A DNA stretch of 64,000 bases from Clostridium acetobutylicum ATCC 824. Its GTDB lineage: Bacteria > Bacillota > Clostridia > Clostridiales > Clostridiaceae. Within the stretch, counting starts at the first letter, position 1. Each line of letters starts with the position of its first letter. Below the pieces are notes generated by a model. It saw nothing but the letters and a program-made list of their open reading frames with translations, was not told where the DNA came from and made no database searches. Location of the stretch: contig NC_003030.1 of the NCBI RefSeq assembly GCF_000008765.1, positions 2,018,001 to 2,082,000 of the forward strand, given 5' to 3'. Made by a program: the position numbers and the translations under genes. Shown in pieces: positions 58,562 through 64,000 of this stretch.

Positions 58562-59536
58562 CTATTTAAAATCTTTATCCAGTCTTTCCCAAGTTTTAAA
58601 TTTATTTATATTATCCTCATCTAAATAAATTACTCTTGCTCCTCTTTCATAGTTACTTGCATCATATGTATCATATCCTGTACATCTACCATATCCCATA
58701 ATTATACCTTTGTTTCTGCCTATAAAGTTATTAGTATGATCATGTCCTACAAATATAGCTTTTACATCTTTTTCCTTCTGCATCTCTTTAAAAAGACCAT
58801 TATCAGTACTTTGATGACATATCTTCTCTCTTTTTTCTCCACATAATTTTTCATTTTCCCATGCTTCATTATACTGAATTATTGGTATGTGAAAAAACAT
58901 AAATGCTGGAACTATGTGCCCATACTTTTTCTTTAAATCCGTAACCGTTTTTTTATACCATTTAACCTCATATGGTTCAATACAACCATACCCTCCTTTC
59001 TTACTGTAGCTTCCTGAATCCAGCATATACATATTAAAGATTGGATTCTTATTTTCTGAATCCATTACAAGAAGATTAAATTGTATACCATCATCCGTTA
59101 TTTTATTCATATTATATTTATATTTCATGTAATTTTTTATCATATTTTTTCTCTCTACTTGTAAAGATTCTGTATCATGATTTCCGAGTACGGCTGCCCA
59201 AGGAATCCTTCTTTCTTCTATTGGTCTTACTACACTTTCAATGGCCTTCTCATAAGTAATATCCATGCAATACCTTCCATCTATGTTATCTCCCGTCAAA
59301 ATAACAAAATCAGGCTTTTCATAATCCATTACCTTCTCCATAAAGTGTACTGTTTTTAAATTTATACAATCATTTTGATGCAGATCAGCAAACTGTACTA
59401 TTTTAAATTTGCCGCAATTATCAAATTTCAACTTTTTATTTTGTAAAAAATCCGCCCCACTAATCATATTCAAAAGAAAAATAAATTCAAAAAATAGCAC
59501 CACATTTGTTTTGATCACTCTCTTCTTAACTTTCAT
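58562..59536 (-). CDS. Calcineurin-type metallophosphoesterase
   Basis: 324 residues with an N-terminal hydrophobic segment (signal or anchor, about 10-30). Motifs: FADLHQND, LTGDNIDG, LGNHDTES, FFHIPI, and GHDHTNNF, the full two-metal set. Start ATG 59536 after GGAGGAAAAA. Substrate unknown; secreted or membrane-anchored. Confidence 0.88.
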   Translation of the reverse strand: MKVKKRVIKTNVVLFFEFIFLLNMISGADFLQNKKLKFDNCGKFKIVQFADLHQNDCINLKTVHFMEKVMDYEKPDFVILTGDNIDGRYCMDITYEKAIESVVRPIEERRIPWAAVLGNHDTESLQVERKNMIKNYMKYKYNMNKITDDGIQFNLLVMDSENKNPIFNMYMLDSGSYSKKGGYGCIEPYEVKWYKKTVTDLKKKYGHIVPAFMFFHIPIIQYNEAWENEKLCGEKREKICHQSTDNGLFKEMQKEKDVKAIFVGHDHTNNFIGRNKGIIMGYGRCTGYDTYDASNYERGARVIYLDEDNINKFKTWERLDKDFK

Positions 59537-59560
59537 TTTTTCCTCCATAGCCTTAAAATT

Positions 59561-59602
59561 AAAATACGCACAAAGAGCATATAGTCCTATTGTGCGTATT
59601 TT
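59561..59602 (-). terminator. Terminator of the esterase gene
   Basis: AAAATACGCACA (59561-59572) pairs with TGTGCGTATTTT (59591-59602). Confidence 0.75.
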
Positions 59603-59615
59603 AATAAAAATTATT

Positions 59616-60344
59616 TCATTTTTCATTAAGCCACAGGATGGTTTTATAATACCTAGATAAGATATTGTCTACATGTCCTCCTTCTTCTATTGAATATACT
59701 ACATTAGAAGGTGTAAGATCTTTCTTCAAAATTTGAAGAGCCTTCTCTGTACTAATAATTGAGTTCTTAAGATATATGTTTCTGCTTCTTCCTTCTTTAT
59801 TTCCAATCATAAGCATAACCTTAATGTCTAAATTAACAGGATTACTCTTTTCCATAAAATCAATTAATCCTTTATACCACAAAGAACCTGATATACTTAC
59901 CACTTTTGAAAAGCATTCAGTTTTATAAATTGCAAATATCGATATAAGTCCTCCAAGTGAGTATCCTAATAGAAAGTTTTTTTCTTTTTTAGTCCTATAC
60001 TTATTATCTATGTATGGCTTGAGCTTTTTTATTAGAAAGTTCAAATAGATATCCCCTCGTCCACCAAATTCACTTGAACCTTTACTTATAGCTTCTGCTT
60101 CCCAAGGAGTATAATCATCATTTCTTACTATAGGCTTAACACCTACAATAATGCTTTCATCATATACATCCTTTTTACTTTTATTTTCTATAAGATCCAT
60201 AAGCTCATTTAAGATTTTGATTACAATATCACCATCCTGCATATATATAACGCTGTAATGATTATCTCCTTTACCGTATGTCGGAGGTAGATAAACAAAA
60301 TACTCTCTTTTATCTAAAACTCCATTGTAAACTCTCCCCTGCAT
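59616..60344 (-). CDS. Esterase D / enterochelin-esterase-like alpha/beta hydrolase
   Basis: 242 residues. YFVYLPPTYGKG opening, YMQDGD, the nucleophile elbow LGYSLGGLIS near residue 125, and EEGGHVD carrying the likely His. No signal peptide, so cytosolic. Ends in a terminator shared with the phosphoesterase leader region. Confidence 0.85.
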   Translation of the reverse strand: MQGRVYNGVLDKREYFVYLPPTYGKGDNHYSVIYMQDGDIVIKILNELMDLIENKSKKDVYDESIIVGVKPIVRNDDYTPWEAEAISKGSSEFGGRGDIYLNFLIKKLKPYIDNKYRTKKEKNFLLGYSLGGLISIFAIYKTECFSKVVSISGSLWYKGLIDFMEKSNPVNLDIKVMLMIGNKEGRSRNIYLKNSIISTEKALQILKKDLTPSNVVYSIEEGGHVDNILSRYYKTILWLNEK

Positions 60345-60635
60345 AAGAATCTCCTTTACAATTACTTAGTCTTATTTTAATATAGTACTCTATATATTAA
60401 AACATTTCTACCTACAGCTTTAGGTTTAGTATATAACAATGCTTTGCTGCCTATTTTTGTTTTATATTTTTTAATCAAATTCATTCTATTGTCTTTTCTG
60501 ATAAATATTATGTTTTATTTTATACTTTTCTTTAAGTTAGTTTACTTTTTGTCTTATTTACATAATTTTTGTTATGTAAACTAATATTGCAAAACATTTA
60601 TTATTATGCAGTGAAATTAATATCAAATGTTTTAC
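60345..60635. other. Intergenic region without genes
   Basis: About 290 AT-rich nt between the nucleotidase and the esterase. No coding frame with a ribosome site and no striking structure is seen; it holds the esterase promoter and the nucleotidase terminator. Confidence 0.5.
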
Positions 60636-62213
60636 TTAGTCATGAATAACCTTCCAATTTTTATTCACTTCAGCCACCACCTCTTTATTTTTCAAGAAAT
60701 AATTTGCAATTAGCTCCGAAATATCAATAGGTATATCCCTTACTATTTCTTTATCTTTAAACATATAATAGTTTCCACCTCCAGCTGCACGATAATTGTT
60801 TAATGCTATATTATAGTCTTGCTCCATATTTACTGGCATTCCTTTATAATTTAATTTAGTAACTCTTTCACCTATCTTTTTAGATACATTTATCTCATAT
60901 TCAATTCCTTCCCACATATCATAATTATAGTGGCGAAGCTTTAAAGAATTAACATTTGAAGCCTCTTTTATTCTCCCGTTACATATATCAAAATAAGCCG
61001 CTGAAAGCTCCAGTGCATCCTTAATATCTTTTCCTTTAACCTTCATAACCTTTAAGGTATTTGGATAAACATAATTAGAAACTATATCTCTCATAGTTAC
61101 TTTCTTTGGAAAACCTTTTGAATTACTAAACAATGAAGTTGCAGAAATGTCTGTACCACCATTTATCATTTGAACTTTATTTATAAATTCAATTAAAGCA
61201 TTATCCTTAAGTCTAGCTTCAATTGGGTTTTTTATTGTCATGTCACCTTTTATTCTTCCGATAGGTGTATCAAGCCAAGCCTGAGTGGCAATTTCATATT
61301 TTTCTGCTATTTTGCCTGCTTTATAATCACTTGATATATTTGAAACAGAAATTAAAGATGATTTACTTTCTACTATCCTCCACCCTAATAAAGTTTTTTC
61401 TGCTATTATATCAACTTTTCCTATATTTTTAGCAGAACTGCCCGGTTGAATTATAGTAACTCCATTAATTTTCATTCCATAAATCTCCCTATGTTGATGT
61501 CCTGTCAAAAGTACATCTATACCATCAACCTCATTGCAAAGCTCATATGCTTGATTTTCTCCTGTTTGACTTTCCGTTTCCTCTCCTGTGTCAATATTTT
61601 TCTCAAAACCACCATGATAAGATACTACAACTATATCTACTTTCTTGTCATTCTTTAAAATTCTAACCCATTTTTTAGTTTCTTCTATTACATCTAGAAA
61701 CTTTAAATCTTTAATTATATCTTGATTCTCCCAATTGGGAATGTACTTTGTAGTAACTCCCAAAATAGCTATTCTTAGATCTCCTCTGAATTCTTTTATT
61801 ATATAAGGCACTCCAAATGCCGTTTCTTTTGTTTTTGTATCTATAATATTGCAAGAAAGCCATGGAAATTTAGACTGTTTTATTGAATCATTTAAAATTT
61901 CCATTCCATAATTAAATTCATGATTTCCAATAACAGCTGCATCATATTTCATGTAGTTTAAAATGTCTATAACAGGATTACTAAATCCCCTAGCTATTTT
62001 AGCATAATAATATGTAATTGGAGTTCCCTGAAAGGTATCACCATTATCAATTAAAATCAATTTACTGTTTCTCTTTCTTTCATTTTTCACTATAGTAGAA
62101 AGCTTCACTAAACCAAACTGTTCTTCTGAGTTATCAGCATAATTCACAGGAAATATGTTTCCGTGTACATCACTAGTCTCAAGTATTACTATGTGTTCTA
62201 ACTCATTACCCAT
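60636..62213 (-). CDS. UshA-like 5'-nucleotidase / 2',3'-cyclic phosphodiesterase
   Basis: 525 residues. Catalytic domain motifs: ETSDVHGN, LIDNGDTFQGT, VIGNHEFNYG, VVSYHGGFE and LLTGHQHREIYG. C-terminal substrate domain about 330-510 with YNIALNNYRAAGGGNYYMF. Start ATG 62213 after GGAGTG. There is no signal peptide, unlike typical periplasmic or wall-bound UshA proteins, so it may act in the cytosol. Confidence 0.9.
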   Translation of the reverse strand: MGNELEHIVILETSDVHGNIFPVNYADNSEEQFGLVKLSTIVKNERKRNSKLILIDNGDTFQGTPITYYYAKIARGFSNPVIDILNYMKYDAAVIGNHEFNYGMEILNDSIKQSKFPWLSCNIIDTKTKETAFGVPYIIKEFRGDLRIAILGVTTKYIPNWENQDIIKDLKFLDVIEETKKWVRILKNDKKVDIVVVSYHGGFEKNIDTGEETESQTGENQAYELCNEVDGIDVLLTGHQHREIYGMKINGVTIIQPGSSAKNIGKVDIIAEKTLLGWRIVESKSSLISVSNISSDYKAGKIAEKYEIATQAWLDTPIGRIKGDMTIKNPIEARLKDNALIEFINKVQMINGGTDISATSLFSNSKGFPKKVTMRDIVSNYVYPNTLKVMKVKGKDIKDALELSAAYFDICNGRIKEASNVNSLKLRHYNYDMWEGIEYEINVSKKIGERVTKLNYKGMPVNMEQDYNIALNNYRAAGGGNYYMFKDKEIVRDIPIDISELIANYFLKNKEVVAEVNKNWKVIHD

Positions 62214-62370
62214 GTATAAACACTCCATTCATAAATTAAGTATATTTTATCATCTTCATATAGTGCAGTAAGCTTTATCTCATATTCTAATTTATTTATC
62301 TAACTTTAAGGATTTAGCGAAGCTTTTGTTATTTATTGCATATTAAATTTCTCTACTTGATTAAAACAGA

Positions 62371-62414
62371 TTATGGTTCAAGATTTATAATGGGCTCTTA
62401 GCCCAAACCCCAGG
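62371..62414. repeat. 44-bp direct repeat, copy A
   Basis: Identical over 44 bp to 62467-62510. Contains the hairpin TGGGCT-AAG-AGCCCA (minus strand) and the end of an S1-gene-like coding frame. Nothing else is seen in 62229-62370. Confidence 0.85.
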
Positions 62415-62466
62415 GCACTATTCTGTTTCTTTTCTATGGTCAGCTCTTTTTTGACAGACTGCTTTT

Positions 62467-62510
62467 TTATGGTTCAAGATTTATAATGGGCTCTTAGCCC
62501 AAACCCCAGG
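62467..62510. repeat. 44-bp direct repeat, copy B (overlaps 3' end of S1-domain gene)
   Basis: Encodes the last residues (TWGLG) of the S1-domain protein and its terminator-like hairpin. Copy A, 96 bp further down, repeats both. Confidence 0.85.
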
Positions 62511-63324
62511 TTGGATTATACTTATTTCTTTGGTTTATGGGTCTCATTAGGTTGGCATTTATTTTTTTCTCATCATAATTAATACTTTTAATTCTAACAA
62601 CAAATTTCTCGCCTACAGCTGGAGAGAAATTTGCCCAATTGGGGAAGGGACAAAGACAATTTACTCCCTTTCTTATTGTTAAAAATATGCCATAATCTTT
62701 AATACCTGTTACTACCCCTAAATACTCTCCACCCTTATTTAAAGACTTTACAATTCCTAGATATGGATCTTCTTTTGCTTCTTTTATTGAAACTACTACT
62801 ATATTATTATCTATATCAAGTTCTTTTATTATAGCCGGCACTACATCTCCAACTTGTACATACTTGTCCACTTTATCAATATATCCATAATCTATTTCAT
62901 TTATTGGGACTCTGTACTCTATACCATAACAATCAACTCTACAGTTATTTCTCCCTACAGATGTAACTCGTACAAAAATTTTCTCTCCAACTTTATGTTT
63001 CTTTAGTTCTAAGTTTTTTCTAAGCTCCATTGCCTCTTTTCGTGAAGCGATAGCTGTTCTATTTTCATCATCAAATTCCATAACAATAAAATCTATTTCA
63101 GCACCTATCATACTTCTTATAACTCTTTTGTCTTCTCTTGATACATTCATTTCTCTTATAGGTATTAGAATTTTGAATTCATCATAAAACACTACGCCAC
63201 AATCTACATTTTCATCTTGTCCTATTTTAACATTCTCCATTGCTGCTAAAGTTCCTGTAAGTATTTTTCTACTTTGGCGTGAAGCCATTAAATTGTACTC
63301 ATTGCTATTTAATTCATTTCTCAT
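62494..63324 (-). CDS. S1 RNA-binding domain protein
   Basis: 276 residues with at least two clear S1 domains: about 105-180 (KVGEKIFVRVTSVGRNNCRV) and about 195-265 (GGEYLGVVTGIKDYGIFLTI), plus a diverged N-terminal one. The family includes ribosomal protein S1 homologues and regulators of translation in clostridia. Start ATG 63324 after AAGGAGG. Confidence 0.85.
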   Translation of the reverse strand: MRNELNSNEYNLMASRQSRKILTGTLAAMENVKIGQDENVDCGVVFYDEFKILIPIREMNVSREDKRVIRSMIGAEIDFIVMEFDDENRTAIASRKEAMELRKNLELKKHKVGEKIFVRVTSVGRNNCRVDCYGIEYRVPINEIDYGYIDKVDKYVQVGDVVPAIIKELDIDNNIVVVSIKEAKEDPYLGIVKSLNKGGEYLGVVTGIKDYGIFLTIRKGVNCLCPFPNWANFSPAVGEKFVVRIKSINYDEKKINANLMRPINQRNKYNPTWGLG

Positions 63325-63477
63325 AAAGCTATCTTCCTCCTTGAATTATAAAATCATCATTTTTTACCATAGGTTACCATCCCATGATTAAATTTCACAG
63401 AGTTTTACTCCATATTTATATTCTAGTTTGTAAATTCTATTTAAAACTTACATTATTTATGCCACATTTATAAAATA
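63325..63477. other. Intergenic promoter region of S1-domain gene
   Basis: AT-rich; contains the S1-gene leader. No gene seen. Confidence 0.4.
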
Positions 63478-63509
63478 AAAACTCTGCAATATTTCTATTA
63501 CAGAGTTTT
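63478..63509 (-). terminator. Terminator of the GreA-like gene
   Basis: AAAACTCTG/CAGAGTTTT stem followed by TATTTTAT on the minus strand. Confidence 0.8.
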
Positions 63510-63512
63510 CTT

Positions 63513-63989
63513 CTAATTTTTTATAGATATTATTTTTATATCTTTTATACTTCTATTATCAGGTAAATTAACATCAATACTGTCTCCTACATGTTTCTTA
63601 TACAAAGCTTTTCCAAAAGGTGAATCAACACTTATGTATTCGATATCCTCATCTTCAACACTTATGTTAAGAGTTGTTACAAGCTTAGCCTTAAATGTCT
63701 CGTCTGCTCCTATTTTTAAAAGCATTTCTGATCCTATGTTAACTTCATCATCGATTTTATCCTCTTCTACAATTATTGCATTTTTTAGCAGTCTAGATAT
63801 TTGACCAAGCCTTCTGTTGTTATGATAGTATTCTTCCTTTGCAGCTTTATACTCTGCATTTTCAGAACGATCTCCAAAAGCTGCAGCCTCCATTTTTTTC
63901 TTTGCTATTTCATGCCTCTTAACAGTATTCCTATACTCATACTCTTCCTTTAATTTATCATAATCACTTTTAGTGAGCATTCTTGACAT
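63513..63989 (-). CDS. greA: GreA/GreB-family transcription elongation factor
   Basis: 158 residues. N-terminal coiled coil with AAFGDRSENAEYKAAKEEYY, the acidic tip that reaches the RNA polymerase active site and stimulates transcript cleavage. C-terminal FKBP-like domain with ISVDSPFGKALYKKHVGDSI. Slightly diverged from housekeeping GreA (GDRSEN instead of GDLSEN), so it may be a second paralogue. Confidence 0.88.
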   Translation of the reverse strand: MSRMLTKSDYDKLKEEYEYRNTVKRHEIAKKKMEAAAFGDRSENAEYKAAKEEYYHNNRRLGQISRLLKNAIIVEEDKIDDEVNIGSEMLLKIGADETFKAKLVTTLNISVEDEDIEYISVDSPFGKALYKKHVGDSIDVNLPDNRSIKDIKIISIKN

Positions 63990-64000
63990 TATTAAACACC

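Noticed and set aside
1-64000. CRISPR arrays or insertion sequences
   Set aside because: No regularly spaced repeats of 24-40 bp and no transposase gene with terminal inverted repeats were seen.

Overview
The window is low-GC Firmicute DNA, very probably from a solventogenic Clostridium. Evidence: AT-rich codon use, strong AGGAGG-type ribosome sites, and two YyaC-type spore proteins. The gene order and phage resemble Clostridium acetobutylicum, but that species call is an inference. About 51 kb is a near-complete temperate siphovirus-type prophage. Positions 1-2,600 carry a plus-strand FtsK/SpoIIIE-like translocase and a rolling-circle (HUH) Rep protein, either the prophage edge or an abutting plasmid/ICE-type element. 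The left attachment site is outside the window.

The prophage reads mostly leftwards (minus strand) from its immunity region near 47.3 kb. Early genes (47.3-27.4 kb) include a Cro-like protein, an AntA-type antirepressor, an AbrB-like regulator, an HD phosphohydrolase, a Rad52-like annealing protein, a replisome organizer with a DnaC-like loader, a MazG-like protein, Lar-like and HNH proteins, a resolvase interrupted by a UGA codon, SSB, a RinA/ArpU-like late regulator, many small proteins, a tRNA-like sequence and a predicted Acb2/Tad1-type cyclic-nucleotide sponge. Late genes (27-4 kb) run HNH, candidate cos region, TerS, TerL, portal, ClpP-type protease, HK97 capsid, head-tail connectors, tail tube, G/GT chaperones, tape measure, Dit, tail fibre, XhlA-like protein, GH25 endolysin and holin. 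Two recoding sites are legible: a +1 site (CCC UAA) that would append an FN3 domain to the capsid, and a -1 slippery heptamer (A AAA AAC) making the tail-chaperone GT fusion.

The lysogeny end (47.3-51.8 kb) has a divergent Cro/repressor pair with palindromic operators. Next to it lie an RRNPP-type TPR receptor and a 36-residue exported-peptide gene, so this prophage probably carries a quorum-sensing input. The peptide promoter overlaps a palindrome sharing the TATCAC/GTGATA half-site of the immunity operators. A second HTH gene and a large serine recombinase follow.

The recombinase end lies in a host gene for a GidA-like FAD-dependent oxidoreductase. The same gene is interrupted again about 230 bp downstream by a 3,997-bp element with its own serine recombinase. 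Removing that element between two GA dinucleotides restores the reading frame exactly and rebuilds an attP with 7-bp perfect inverted arms.

Moron-like cassettes inside the prophage include a membrane protein with a degenerate phospholipase-D-like domain plus an RNase D-type exonuclease (30.7-32.1 kb), a divergent locus for two tiny membrane peptides with a candidate antisense promoter (32.2-32.8 kb), and a lone plus-strand DUF2321-like gene (45.1 kb). Host chromosome resumes at 56.3 kb with an aldo/keto reductase, two YyaC paralogues, a metallophosphoesterase, an esterase, a UshA-like nucleotidase, an S1-domain protein and a GreA-type factor, all on the minus strand.
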